From Bacteroides sp. (GTDB lineage: Bacteria; Bacillota; Clostridia; Lachnospirales; Lachnospiraceae), in assembly GCA_023666705.1 (NCBI GenBank), contig JAMPBO010000004.1, forward strand, positions 113,895 through 177,894: a DNA stretch of 64,000 nt, written 5' to 3'. Of this stretch, positions 16,579 to 25,750 are shown one piece after another. Below the pieces are notes generated by a model. It did not search any database and had not been told where the DNA came from. It saw only the letters and a program-made list of their open reading frames with translations. The number at the start of each line of letters is the position of its first letter. Within the stretch, counting starts at the first letter, position 1. The position numbers were made by a program, and so were the translations under genes.

Positions 16579-17691
16579 CTATATTTTTCTGCCTGTGTAA
16601 ATCCAATCTTTAAATCCACAATTCTTTGCTGACTGATAAATTGGCTGAATTACCTCTCTTAATGCATTTTCAAAGCAAGTAAAGTCCTGCCCTGCCCGAT
16701 AAATTCTCTCTCGTATCTCATTGCTATTCAAATGCTCTTTTGCACACTTTTCAAATTCATCATGTACAGCATTATATTTCCACATTATTTCATATGATAG
16801 AAACTCCAACCTTACAAACTTCGGAAAATAAATATTCCAATTCGGCAAACTATTATTCTTACTGCTATTAATACTTTGTATTGTTGGATGAAGATTCCAA
16901 AATTCATCATGTGCCACATAAGACCAAGGAACAAAATGGTCAATGGAAATATTGTTATCAGTTAATTGTGTATGTCCATATATTTCATACAAAGGTTGAA
17001 TTGATAATAACACTTTCCAATATTTCTTAACTTTCTCTAATTTTCGTTCTTTTGGTGGATACAATTTATCTGCAATTCCCGGAACATTTGGATTGCGTTT
17101 CTGTATATATATTATCATATTATATTGAAGCCATCCTTTTATAATTTCCTGATTTTTATGTATATATGAAGCCCATTCCTCACTAAATCGAATTATTGTC
17201 TGCAATCCATTTAGCACTTCAAAATAATACATAAGCCTTTGTTTCTGATTGATTTTAGCAATCAGTTCTCTTTCTGATATGCTCCATTCTTTTCCTTTAA
17301 TATTATTCATAAACGGAGCTTGCAAACGGTATGGTACATTCCTCGTTAACACCCTTTTCCGTTTTATTACTTCTTTATCAGTGCATGCCTTTAAATAATT
17401 GATTATAGTTTCTTTTTTTTCTGAAGATTTCATGTTAGATATTTTCTGTAAATAATATACCAAACTCTCAAGCGTATCTTTGGGACCTAAATTCAAATGA
17501 TATTCTGTCACCATATACCATGCACTTGCAATCATCTCGTTAATAAGTTCGTCATATGTTATCTGTGTTTTACCTTCCAAAACTTTGGTAACAAGTGCCT
17601 GAAACCAAAAAAACTTATAGCATTCGCTTGTATTGTCAAATAATCGACTTAAATATTGAATTTCAAGGTCATCTGAATATGGTAACTGCAT
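16579..17691 (-). CDS. HNH-endonuclease domain protein
   Basis: A 370-aa protein with a largely helical N-terminal two thirds of unknown function. Near residue 255 it carries 'NNISIDHFVPWSYVAHDEFWNLHP', followed by 'SINSSKNNSLP', an HNH pattern: D-H for metal and general base, N for support, and a third polar site 'SSKNN'. The lack of Cys pairs separates it from the McrA-like HNH proteins in the island further along. The start is ATG at 17691 after AAGGTG. It sits between a DUF2971 gene and a membrane protein gene in an AT-rich block, which suggests a phage-defence role (inference). Confidence 0.72.
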   Translation of the reverse strand: MQLPYSDDLEIQYLSRLFDNTSECYKFFWFQALVTKVLEGKTQITYDELINEMIASAWYMVTEYHLNLGPKDTLESLVYYLQKISNMKSSEKKETIINYLKACTDKEVIKRKRVLTRNVPYRLQAPFMNNIKGKEWSISERELIAKINQKQRLMYYFEVLNGLQTIIRFSEEWASYIHKNQEIIKGWLQYNMIIYIQKRNPNVPGIADKLYPPKERKLEKVKKYWKVLLSIQPLYEIYGHTQLTDNNISIDHFVPWSYVAHDEFWNLHPTIQSINSSKNNSLPNWNIYFPKFVRLEFLSYEIMWKYNAVHDEFEKCAKEHLNSNEIRERIYRAGQDFTCFENALREVIQPIYQSAKNCGFKDWIYTGRKI

Positions 17692-17765
17692 AAATCACAC
17701 CTTCATCTCTTAGAAATTTTTATTACCTATATATATTTTTCACAAAAATGCATATTGTTCTATAT

Positions 17766-18866
17766 CTATTTCTCATTTTTGACATCATGTTGCGTATTTT
17801 CTACTAAAATATTTTTCCTGTTTTTTAAATCGGCTAATTGTGTAATAACAAGTGGTATCAGTATTACACTACATAGAAATTCATAACTTTCACTTCCTTG
17901 TGCTGAAAAAATACAATTATATTTGTCAATAATGTAAACTACTATACACGAAACAAGCAATGATAATCTAGATAAAAAAATAATTGTTTTCCCTTGGTCT
18001 CCACTAAGCCTACTTATAAGTTTTCTAAAAATACCACGTGCAACAATAAAAGGAAATTTTATAATTAAATAAACAAGTATACGCATCCACTGGAACAAAC
18101 TATCAATAATAAAAAAAACTATTTCCCCCAATATATGTATTATATGACATATATGATAACCAATTTTGGTTTTATTGAATTTTAATATTTTTACTTTTTT
18201 TGCCGAAAAATTTTTAATCTTCTTTTTATGTCGTTTTTTTCTGTTCTTTTTTTGTTTCCCACCTTTTTTACCCATTTGGGAATTTATAAAAATAATTATA
18301 TTATGTAATGACAAAACAAAAAACGATGAAATAAAAAAAATATTTAAATAATACAAAAGAATCAAAACAAGGATTAGAATAAAGTCTTTCAGTGCAAATG
18401 GTAACTCCAATAATACAGATTGTACAACTATGCTTTTATCATTTAAATATTTTATAAACCAAAAACCACCCCCAGAAAAACATCCTGCAAAAAATAATGT
18501 TCTTTCTTTTTCTTTTGTCAAAATAAAATCATAAGATTTTATAAATACATCTTGAACAAATGACCATATGCTATACAAAATCAAAACCATAGCCAACACT
18601 AGAATTACCATTACAAAAATAATCATTATCACTTTAATTTGATTCTTAATAATATAATGCAATACTAAAATATTACAGATAATTATCACCAACGTTTGGC
18701 CCATATCTTTTACATTATCTGATTTATAATCAATACCATCCTTTTTGCATCCTACACCAGTACTGTTCTTTAATAATACTGAAATTATAACATTTACAAT
18801 AACATAAAAAATAAAAGAACAAAAAAATACATATATTAAATTTTTTCCAAAGTGTATACTTTCCAA
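17766..18866 (-). CDS. Polytopic membrane protein of unknown function
   Basis: A 366-aa protein with about eight hydrophobic segments (near residues 10-30, 55-75, 78-105, 130-145, 160-195, 245-262, 272-285, 305-320) and a strongly basic cytoplasmic loop near residue 200 (KKGGKQKKNRKKRHKKK). The start is unusual: the frame is closed by TAA directly upstream of a TTG at 18866, and GAGAGGAG lies about 14 bases before that TTG. The next ATG would lose the first helix. No family is recognised. It may form a unit with the HNH and DUF2971 genes. The 18867-19154 stretch upstream shows no gene. Confidence 0.6.
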   Translation of the reverse strand: MESIHFGKNLIYVFFCSFIFYVIVNVIISVLLKNSTGVGCKKDGIDYKSDNVKDMGQTLVIIICNILVLHYIIKNQIKVIMIIFVMVILVLAMVLILYSIWSFVQDVFIKSYDFILTKEKERTLFFAGCFSGGGFWFIKYLNDKSIVVQSVLLELPFALKDFILILVLILLYYLNIFFISSFFVLSLHNIIIFINSQMGKKGGKQKKNRKKRHKKKIKNFSAKKVKILKFNKTKIGYHICHIIHILGEIVFFIIDSLFQWMRILVYLIIKFPFIVARGIFRKLISRLSGDQGKTIIFLSRLSLLVSCIVVYIIDKYNCIFSAQGSESYEFLCSVILIPLVITQLADLKNRKNILVENTQHDVKNEK

Positions 18867-19154
18867 TTAAATTATTAATTCTCCTCTCACTTACATGCGT
18901 ATGGTTTTTCACTTCTTCCATTTATTTCTCTAAAATAACATTAATAATTTTATAGTTTAAACTCACATCCAATCTTTTGTTTTTTATCAGTTTTGTTATA
19001 TTCTAGTCATTTCATCCTCTATATTAACTACCTTTTCTTCCATGGCAAATATAGATTTTAAAACAAATAGCACCATGCATTTTACTTCGTTCTTATGCTG
19101 AGTCCCCTTTCTTTTCCACATCCGCTACAAAAATCCCGTTCTCTTTATCTGCTA

Positions 19155-19919
19155 TTACCTTTTTGCAATTACAATAGGTTGATAAAATCCTGTTTCATCA
19201 GGCATTTTCCATGTCACTTCTCTGCAACCATTGGAAAGCAGTAAATTTGTAAATTCTGATCTTCGAACAGCTCTATATTCACAGTCAAATTTGCTGATTT
19301 GCAATTTGTCTTCATCGTCTATGATATACTGCGTAAAATTGTAATTGTCACCATGCCAGTCCCACGTTTGAAATGAAACTCTCTGTCCCTTGTCCGTTTT
19401 ATGTATATAAGGTGCTGTATATGTTGGTTTTTCTTTCAACAGCATATCATAATCCCTGATACTGGCAATGAACATACCACCATTTCCCATTTGATTTATA
19501 ATACTTTTAACAGCGTTTTCTAATGCACGGGATGAAAGCATATGCGGCAAAGCATTGTCCATTGCAATGACAATATCAAACTGTTCTGCAAAAGCTTCTG
19601 ACAAGTTACAAAAATCTGCCTGTTTAAAACTAATTTCGGCTCCATGTTCTGCTGCCAACCGCTTTGCTTCCGTAATTTCTCCATCACTTATATCAGAACC
19701 CGTCACATTGTAACCAAGCAAAGCAAGTCCGAGTGCCTGCGTTCCTATTCCACAGGCACAATCAAGAATTCGTGATGTATCACCAAATCCGTTATTTCGG
19801 AAGATTCCACTTAAAAAAGCAGCCTGCTCATGCATCGTAGTCTCCCAACCAAGAAAAAGCTTGTCATATTGAGATGCCATATCATTATAAAAAGATTGGG
19901 TAATATTCATGTCAGGCAT
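19155..19919 (-). CDS. SAM-dependent class I methyltransferase
   Basis: A 254-aa cytoplasmic enzyme. The SAM-binding motif I 'ILDCACGIGTQALGLALLG' is near residue 45, motif II acid in 'VTGSDISDGEI' near 68, and motif IV 'FDIVIAMDNALPHML' near 112. The N-terminal 'QSFYNDMASQYDKLFLGW' helix resembles glycine/sarcosine N-methyltransferase-like proteins, where Tyr and Asp help hold the amine. The substrate is not identified. GGAGAGG precedes the ATG. It is alone between the accessory block and a chemotaxis receptor gene. Confidence 0.85.
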   Translation of the reverse strand: MPDMNITQSFYNDMASQYDKLFLGWETTMHEQAAFLSGIFRNNGFGDTSRILDCACGIGTQALGLALLGYNVTGSDISDGEITEAKRLAAEHGAEISFKQADFCNLSEAFAEQFDIVIAMDNALPHMLSSRALENAVKSIINQMGNGGMFIASIRDYDMLLKEKPTYTAPYIHKTDKGQRVSFQTWDWHGDNYNFTQYIIDDEDKLQISKFDCEYRAVRRSEFTNLLLSNGCREVTWKMPDETGFYQPIVIAKR

Positions 19920-20040
19920 TTTACCTCTCCTTCAGCACCATAAACGGCTTCTAATGGTCTTTTACAACCTTTCAAATTCATCATATATAGCATGATACCT
20001 ATGCATCGCCTCATATGATAAAAGCCATAACTTTACCAGC

Positions 20041-21765
20041 CTACAGCTTAAACTTTCCGACCTCAGCATTTAACTTGTCAACAATTCCCAAATTGAAATC
20101 TGCCTCTTTTTCGATGTCGCTGACATTTCCTGTTAATTCCACTGCTGTCTCCGTTACGTTCATTACGCCTGCCGCACACTCTGACACAGTTATTTTTACA
20201 GCATCCAAAGCATCCTTGATGTCATTCATGCTGCTCTTTAACTGTTCGCTTTCTGCTGCAAATTGCTGCATCATTCCCTGCATATCTCCAACATTATCCT
20301 GATAGCTCTCACTTGTCTCCAAAAGCTTTTCATAGCCTTGGATTGCAGTATGGTTCATAAACTGAATCATTTTTTCAGCTTCCTCTGCCAATTCATCTAC
20401 CGTTTGAATTACCTCGTTTGTCACATTTTCAATTGCCGTTGCAGATTCCGCAGAATTTGCCGCCAATTTACCAATTTCGTCTGCAACTACAACAAAACCC
20501 CTGCCTGCTTCTCCTGCTCTGGCTGCTTCTATACTGGCATTTAACGCAAGGAGATTTGTCTCCTCCGTAATGCTGATTATATTTTTTGTCAGCTCCCTGA
20601 TTTTTTCTACGTCCTTGGACTTTTCAACCTTTTGCTGTACAGTTTCCGCCATATCAGCGACCTGAACGACAGCTTCTTCCTTCGCTTTTACCGCCTTGTT
20701 ATATACTTCCGAGGCATTATTCATAATTTTGTCTGAGGAAATTCTGCCGTCCTCAGCCTGTTCGTAAATTTCTTCTATTGCAGCAAACACCTGCTTCGTA
20801 GCCTCATTTACCTGCTCCAGTGCAGAGCTGGATTGCTCGATTGCCGCACTCATTTCCTCCATCGCTGCCGATACGTCCGTAATTCCTATTTCAGCATGGG
20901 ACAATTCATTTGATGTTGCACGGGAGGTTTCTCTTAGCTGTTCTGCATTTTCAGCTATATTTAACATAATCGACCGTATATGCTGCAATAAATCATTGAC
21001 ATTTTCCGCAATCATTTCCATCTCGTCCCCTGTATGAACATCCAATGTCTGCGTCAAATCGCCCTCATTATGTACCAGCTCGTAAATTTTGCCATCCACC
21101 ATATACAATTTTTTTATAACCAGACTGACCATAAGATTCAGCACAGCCAAAGCAAGCAGCAGGCATACAATTGAAATCTGTATAACACGCTGCAAAGCCA
21201 CATCCAAGCGTTCCACTACTCCTGATGCATCATAATCACAGCCTATAATTCCCACCACATTGCCGTCACTATCGGCAAGCGGCATGTATGCCGAAATCAA
21301 ATCACCATCATCAGTAGAATCAATATAATCCTGCACATACATTTCCCCATCAAAAACAGATTTTAATTCCTGATAGGTCACTTCAAATGTATCGCCAAAC
21401 GCATGACGGTTTGCCGTATTGTCTGCATCAACTCCATAAAATACCTTCTTTCCATCCGTATACAGCGTATACAGATACTGAATCCCGCAATCCTTCTTGA
21501 TGTCGCACATGGCATTGAACAATGCCTGATATTCCCCGCTTTGTCCATCCCCCACAGACAGTTTGCTCAGCCGTTCCACATCAACCGTCTTTGCAGAAAT
21601 CGTTGCCGCCATCTGTGCTTCCTCCACACCCATGGCAATTAACCCTTCCTTGGTACGCAGATAAGAATTCACTCCCATAACTATACACAGTAAGATAATT
21701 ACCATGCTTGTAGGAACTAAAATCTTAGTGCGAATACCAAGCCCCCTTGTTTTTCTTTTTTTCAT
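20041..21765 (-). CDS. Methyl-accepting chemotaxis protein
   Basis: A 574-aa membrane receptor. TM1 is at residues 15-33, an extracellular ligand-binding domain (Cache-like, about 35-185) follows with '[17 protein letters not shown]' and '[12 protein letters not shown]', TM2 is at about 193-213, then a HAMP linker and a long coiled-coil signalling domain. The highly conserved hairpin tip is '[21 protein letters not shown]' in part, near residue 405. It would bind CheW and CheA and implies that the host is motile. The start is ATG after GAAAGG. Ligand unknown. Confidence 0.93.
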   Translation of the reverse strand: MKKRKTRGLGIRTKILVPTSMVIILLCIVMGVNSYLRTKEGLIAMGVEEAQMAATISAKTVDVERLSKLSVGDGQSGEYQALFNAMCDIKKDCGIQYLYTLYTDGKKVFYGVDADNTANRHAFGDTFEVTYQELKSVFDGEMYVQDYIDSTDDGDLISAYMPLADSDGNVVGIIGCDYDASGVVERLDVALQRVIQISIVCLLLALAVLNLMVSLVIKKLYMVDGKIYELVHNEGDLTQTLDVHTGDEMEMIAENVNDLLQHIRSIMLNIAENAEQLRETSRATSNELSHAEIGITDVSAAMEEMSAAIEQSSSALEQVNEATKQVFAAIEEIYEQAEDGRISSDKIMNNASEVYNKAVKAKEEAVVQVADMAETVQQKVEKSKDVEKIRELTKNIISITEETNLLALNASIEAARAGEAGRGFVVVADEIGKLAANSAESATAIENVTNEVIQTVDELAEEAEKMIQFMNHTAIQGYEKLLETSESYQDNVGDMQGMMQQFAAESEQLKSSMNDIKDALDAVKITVSECAAGVMNVTETAVELTGNVSDIEKEADFNLGIVDKLNAEVGKFKL

Positions 21766-22110
21766 ATTAAATTTTTCCTTTCGATTTCAGCGTCTTTTCT
21801 CGTATCTTAGGGTGTATTCTTTATCTGACGATGAAAGATTCATTATAGAAACATTTGAAAAAGATTCTGAAAATATAATATATATGACATTCGGTTAAAA
21901 TCATAAGCCAAACCATATGTGAGCTTTTCAAAGTGCTGTGGCTAAGTTTCTAACCTCGACAATTCATTATAACATGAAATGGTATGTTTGGCTATTTTTA
22001 TTTGTGTTGGGGTTTGCGAGATTGAATTTTGCGAGACCAAATTTTCCACAAAAATGGAGCAGTTTCCCATTCCAGCATCATCACACATATATATTTCCCT
22101 TAAATTCGAA
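21766..22110. other. Intergenic stretch before the chemotaxis receptor gene
   Basis: No gene seen. On the minus strand there are two TCTCGCAAA copies near 22005-22040 and a TATAAT hexamer near 21970 that could be the -10 of a receptor promoter, with only a weak -35. There is no clear SigD-type motif. Confidence 0.35.
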
Positions 22111-22140
22111 AATGCTATGGACTGTTCTGCCCATAGCATT
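22111..22140 (-). terminator. Terminator after the PIN toxin-antitoxin pair
   Basis: AATGCTATGG and CCATAGCATT form a perfect 10-bp stem with a 10-base loop, followed on the minus strand by TTT. It lies three bases after the antitoxin stop. Confidence 0.7.
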
Positions 22141-22143
22141 CGT

Positions 22144-22317
22144 TTACAATTTCATCATTTTATTTTCTTTCATCCTCGCAAGTAATTCTGCCGCACCCTT
22201 TCTTGTATCTTCCACAATTTCAGCAGGTGTCATCTTAATATGCCGAAGTGAATTATATTCTCTTATTTTCCTAATATCCTCCACGTCAAACCTCTCGCTT
22301 ACCATTGGCTCATTCAT
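22144..22317 (-). CDS. Small antitoxin partner of the PIN protein
   Basis: A 57-aa charged protein starting MNEPMVSERFDVEDI. It has 'DIRKIREYNSLRHIKMTPAEIVEDTRKGAAELL', the size and pattern of antitoxins that accompany PIN ribonucleases. Its start overlaps the end of the PIN gene by eight bases; GGGG lies nine bases upstream of this ATG. An earlier ATG (22326) would add three residues. Here the toxin gene comes first, the reverse of the common VapBC order. Confidence 0.65.
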   Translation of the reverse strand: MNEPMVSERFDVEDIRKIREYNSLRHIKMTPAEIVEDTRKGAAELLARMKENKMMKL

Positions 22318-22798
22318 AGTTATCATCCCCGCTTTCTATCAGAACAGAGGGCGGATATATCAACAAATCCTTATAGCCCTCTAATGTTGTTATTACTTTA
22401 ACTCCTCTGACTGTCTTTACATTTACAATATGCTTAAAATTCCATGATGTAATAATATCACATCCCGCAAGTATAGCTGCCGCAATATGCTGGCAGTCAT
22501 CAAAACTTTTCTGCTTTAAAATGCCAAAATCAATAAACTTCCCAGCTAATTCAACTGTATCTTCGTCTGTTTCAATTATATTATAATCTATCTGACCCAA
22601 ATAATCCAATAATATATTCAGTTTTTCCTCATTGCAGTCACTAATCTCCCTGATTACAATATCCGAAATATATACCTCATATACCTTATTCTTAAATAAT
22701 TCCCATAAATCCAGTGTATTCTGCATCTTTTCTGGTGCATCCGGCTGATACAAATAACTGACCACAGAAGTGTCCAAATAAATTTTAAGTTTCCGCAT
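22310..22798 (-). CDS. PIN-domain ribonuclease, toxin-like
   Basis: A 162-aa protein. The first strand 'IYLDTSVVSYL' supplies the first metal-binding Asp (residue 8), 'YISDIVIREISD' supplies the central Glu, and 'SFDDCQHIAAAILAGCDIITSWNFKHI' supplies the later acidic residues. These make up a complete PIN active site for RNA cleavage. It is the first gene of a two-gene operon with a small antitoxin. The combination suggests a type II toxin-antitoxin system; the RNA target is unknown. Confidence 0.82.
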   Translation of the reverse strand: MRKLKIYLDTSVVSYLYQPDAPEKMQNTLDLWELFKNKVYEVYISDIVIREISDCNEEKLNILLDYLGQIDYNIIETDEDTVELAGKFIDFGILKQKSFDDCQHIAAAILAGCDIITSWNFKHIVNVKTVRGVKVITTLEGYKDLLIYPPSVLIESGDDNYE

Positions 22799-22873
22799 AA
22801 CCGTCCCTCCCCATTTCAGTATACTATATCACAATCAAGCTTACCATACATAATCGTCTATTCTTAAAATACA

Positions 22874-23323
22874 TCAAATAACAAAATTAACTATCCCATA
22901 TATCAGATGACATATTGTAAAAATAGAAATCGGAATAACTGCTATTAAATTCTTCCTGTCAATCGCCCAAAACATAAATGCCATGCATGGTGGAATCGTC
23001 AGACCTAATATGACAATTGCACTAACTATGCCCGAATAATAAACAATCCAGCTTGCAAAATATAGCAAACAGCAAATTAGCACCATAACAATAAAAGGGG
23101 TAATGCTTAGTTTTTTCCGTTCCCGGTTTATTAAAATACAAAGCATGCCAATCATCAAAATCTGACATACCGATGCAATCATATCAGGTATTTTTGTAAT
23201 GGAGCTTACCCTTAATACGTCATTGGGTGCGGGAATGGCAGACCAAATAAAAGTCGGTATCATAATAATTAAAAATAGCACCAATCCCCAAATATCAAAG
23301 CCAAGCTTGTATTTTTTTAACAT
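22874..23323 (-). CDS. Small integral membrane protein, unknown function
   Basis: A 149-aa protein starting MLKKYKLGFDIWG, with five predicted helices (near residues 8-26, 44-62, 72-90, 96-115, 124-145). GGAGAT lies eight bases before this ATG; an earlier in-frame codon was not used. No known domain is recognised. It is monocistronic, between the toxin pair and the EamA-type gene. Confidence 0.7.
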   Translation of the reverse strand: MLKKYKLGFDIWGLVLFLIIMIPTFIWSAIPAPNDVLRVSSITKIPDMIASVCQILMIGMLCILINRERKKLSITPFIVMVLICCLLYFASWIVYYSGIVSAIVILGLTIPPCMAFMFWAIDRKNLIAVIPISIFTICHLIYGIVNFVI

Positions 23324-23541
23324 TGTGATATATCTCCTGTTACTATAAATGTATAACCTTTGCACATTATATATCTAATATACTGAAAACACAACAATCG
23401 CTATGTTCCTATACAAGTGTGTAACTTCATGGACTACCCAATAGCATTATAAGCATTATTGTGGTAAAATTGAAACGTAGAAATAAGCAAAAGCAGCGTT
23501 TTGCTCATAACCATTAAAATGTGAACTGGAGGAAACGGTAA

Positions 23542-23955
23542 ATGTGGATTGTGCTTGCCTTACTGTCAGCTATTTTTGCAGCACTTACTTCTATACTTGC
23601 GAAAATCGGAATAGACGGCGTTAATTCTAATCTCGCAACAGCAATCAGGACTGTTGTTGTCGTTGTTATGGCATGGGGAATGGTATTCCTTACACATACA
23701 CAAAAAGGTCTTTCAAGCATAAACCGAAAAAGCTGGTTATTTTTAATTCTGTCAGGTCTTGCAACAGGTGCGTCTTGGCTTTGCTATTATAAGGCTTTAC
23801 AAATGGGTGATGCATCTAAGGTTGTGCCAATAGACAAGCTCAGTGTCGTTATTACATTAATTTTAGCGTTTGTGTTCTTACACGAGGAATTTACGGTCAA
23901 ATCCTTAATCGGATGCATTTTGATTGGTGTCGGAACATTGGTAATGGTTCTGTAA
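23542..23955 (+). CDS. Half-size EamA-family transporter
   Basis: A 137-aa membrane protein with one EamA (DMT) domain of about five helices, instead of the usual two domains. Seen motifs are 'LSAIFAALTSILAKIGIDGVNSN' near the start and 'GASWLCYYKALQMGDASKVVPIDKLSVV' in the middle, ending with 'FLHEEFTVKSLIGCILIGVGT', the conserved helix-end of the family. Single-domain members act as dimers. CTGGAGGAAA precedes the ATG. Its 3' end overlaps the 3' end of the converging GNAT gene by 51 bases. Confidence 0.88.
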   Translation: MWIVLALLSAIFAALTSILAKIGIDGVNSNLATAIRTVVVVVMAWGMVFLTHTQKGLSSINRKSWLFLILSGLATGASWLCYYKALQMGDASKVVPIDKLSVVITLILAFVFLHEEFTVKSLIGCILIGVGTLVMVL

Positions 23956-24423
23956 AATCAACAACATTATATATTCTTCCTCATTTTCATCTATGATTTC
24001 AAAGCCAAGCTTTTGATACATTTTCACAGCGTAATTTGCCTTTTGCACTGCCAATGACGTTTTATGATACCCGCTTTCCCTTAACTCCTGCAACATACGT
24101 TTCATCATATCGGTTCCTATTCCCAAGCCTCTGTATTCCTGATACAAAGAAATCGCAAAGGATGGTACACCGTCCTCTACATGTCCATAATCTTCCATGT
24201 TTCGTACCCATACAGCACCAACAATTTTTTCCTCAACCTCTGCCACAAAGCAAATGTCGCCCTCCCTGCTCCCAAAATTCTTTACATAAACCTGAAGCTC
24301 AGGCTGATTTATAATTGACCTCGGTGGAGCCTCAACTCCTTTTGGAATAAAAATTGCCTCATACAAAAAATCCTCTAATACTTTATATTCCGCTTCCCGT
24401 ATATGCCTAATGTTATAATTCAT
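23905..24423 (-). CDS. GNAT-family N-acetyltransferase
   Basis: A 172-aa acetyl-CoA-dependent acetyltransferase. The start MNYNIRHIREAEY is preferred over one eleven codons earlier. The acetyl-CoA loop 'YRGLGIGTDMMKRML' (Q/R-x-x-G-x-G/A) is near residue 103, and 'NYAVKMYQKLGFEII' near 138 is the usual last helix and strand. The final 17 codons lie within the end of the opposite-strand EamA gene. Acceptor unknown. Confidence 0.85.
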   Translation of the reverse strand: MNYNIRHIREAEYKVLEDFLYEAIFIPKGVEAPPRSIINQPELQVYVKNFGSREGDICFVAEVEEKIVGAVWVRNMEDYGHVEDGVPSFAISLYQEYRGLGIGTDMMKRMLQELRESGYHKTSLAVQKANYAVKMYQKLGFEIIDENEEEYIMLLILQNHYQCSDTNQNASD

Positions 24424-24494
24424 TTTTCCTCCCTTGACAATCAGAATGTTATCCAATACATGCCTTATTCTATATTCATTTCCCCTCGATTTTT

Positions 24495-24962
24495 TTATCT
24501 TTTAAGCTCCATTTCTACTTCCATTTTCACAAAACCATACATTTCATATAACGGTTTTCCCATATCCGTGGCTTCTAAGGAAATCATGGAAACGCCCTGT
24601 TCCTTTGCCTCCTGTACCAGCAAATCCAATGTATGAAATGCAATCCCCTGTCTGCGGTAATCAGGATGCGTATACATATTCATAATATACGCCTTTTGCC
24701 CGCTTGGGTTGTGATACGTCGGCATGACCTGATAAAAGCTCACCCCACCTGCTCCGATAAATGTGCCCTTATCATAAACCAAATAAGCAATATGTGTCCC
24801 ATTTTCCAGTGCTTCTTCATAATATGCACGGGACTCCTGCTCCACGAGGGACATATCACTGTCCGCCGTCAGCCGATTTGCCGCCCGAAGCACCGTAATT
24901 CTTGTTTGTACTAATTCGTCAATATCTTTTATGGTTGCCCTTTTATATTCATATGCCTGCAT
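24495..24962 (-). CDS. GNAT-family N-acetyltransferase
   Basis: A 155-aa enzyme starting MQAYEYKRATIKDID, with AAAGAGGT before the ATG. The acetyl-CoA binding loop 'YRRQGIAFHTLDLLV' is near residue 107, preceded by 'AYIMNMYTHPD', and the C-terminal 'GKPLYEMYGFVKME' closes the fold. It is the middle of three adjacent acetyltransferase genes on the same strand. Acceptor unknown. Confidence 0.87.
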   Translation of the reverse strand: MQAYEYKRATIKDIDELVQTRITVLRAANRLTADSDMSLVEQESRAYYEEALENGTHIAYLVYDKGTFIGAGGVSFYQVMPTYHNPSGQKAYIMNMYTHPDYRRQGIAFHTLDLLVQEAKEQGVSMISLEATDMGKPLYEMYGFVKMEVEMELKR

Positions 24963-25003
24963 TTTATATACCTCTTTCCCTAAATTCAGACCACAAAACA
25001 TTT

Positions 25004-25483
25004 CTAATTGCTGCCCATGGTAATTTTATGCAGTCCTTTTTCCATCACGTCATACACAAGCACCACTCCATTTTCTAATGCATATTCATCATGTTTTAAC
25101 GTGTGATAACCAAGCTTTTCATATAACATCACCGCTGGCAATGAGGCGTCCAAAATTGCCGTATCATAGTTGCCGCTTATCTGCGTTTCCAGCTTTTTTA
25201 TGATAAATGTTCCGTACCCCTTATGCTGATACTCAGGCAATACATAAACTCTTGTAATATGGTTTCCCACAAAACAGCCTGTCCCAATCATTTTACCATC
25301 TGCCTTGAGGACACTTACATTTCCATTCTCAATATCCTTTAAAATGGCTTCCCTGCCATGAAGCTCACAGAAAAAATCCACCACTTCCTTTGGGTAATAC
25401 TTCGGATATATCATTGTTATTGTATGCTGCACCACATCGTATACAGCTTCCAAATCCGCTATTGTTGCCATTTCGTATTTCAT
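25004..25483 (-). CDS. GNAT-family N-acetyltransferase
   Basis: A 159-aa enzyme starting MKYEMATIADLEAVY; CGGAG lies seven bases upstream. The cofactor loop 'YQHKGYGTFIIKKLE' is near residue 89, and 'LPAVMLYEKLGYHTLK' is the terminal helix and strand. It is first in a row of three GNAT genes. A 238-bp foldback repeat lies just upstream and separates it from mutY. Confidence 0.87.
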   Translation of the reverse strand: MKYEMATIADLEAVYDVVQHTITMIYPKYYPKEVVDFFCELHGREAILKDIENGNVSVLKADGKMIGTGCFVGNHITRVYVLPEYQHKGYGTFIIKKLETQISGNYDTAILDASLPAVMLYEKLGYHTLKHDEYALENGVVLVYDVMEKGLHKITMGSN

Positions 25484-25512
25484 TCTTTTACTCCGTTCCA
25501 TTTTATATTAAT

Positions 25513-25750
25513 TAGGTAATTGTGAAACTATGTTTTTTAGATAATACGTTGTACAAAATATATAATTCAATGCATGGTATGTCACACGTAACGGTACTAA
25601 GCTCGAAAATACCTCGCTAAGTACCGACGGCATTAGTCCTAAGGAATCTGTCTGCTTCGCATCCACCTTAGGACATACAAAGCACCTTGCGTATGAATTA
25701 TACATTTTGCACAACTCACTTTTTGAAACCGTTAAGTTTCACAATTGTCT
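25513..25750. repeat. MITE-like foldback element, long copy
   Basis: The left end TAGGTAATTGTGAAACTATG and right end AGTTTCACAATTGTCT are inverted repeats shared with 9093 and 13418. The arms continue pairing inside (ATAATTC near 25562 with GAATTAT near 25693). Two apical hairpins follow: GGTACT...AGTACC around 25592-25624, and TCCTAAGG...CCTTAGGA around 25637-25673. It lies between mutY and a GNAT gene and ends next to the mutY stop codon. Confidence 0.75.

Noticed and set aside
18730-18921. A 63-codon frame that starts with ATG and overlaps the membrane protein's N-terminus
   Set aside because: It is out of frame with the long membrane protein and has no domain; a frameshift joining the two was considered, but no homologue is known to support it.
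19920-20040. A gene or riboswitch between the methyltransferase and the chemotaxis receptor genes
   Set aside because: The gap is 121 bases, with no frame or folded motif that matches a known riboswitch; no c-di-GMP aptamer core was found.
25513-25750. CRISPR-like or IS interpretation of the 238-bp foldback
   Set aside because: No regularly spaced repeats and no transposase frame; its ends match two deleted copies, so a MITE-like reading fits better.
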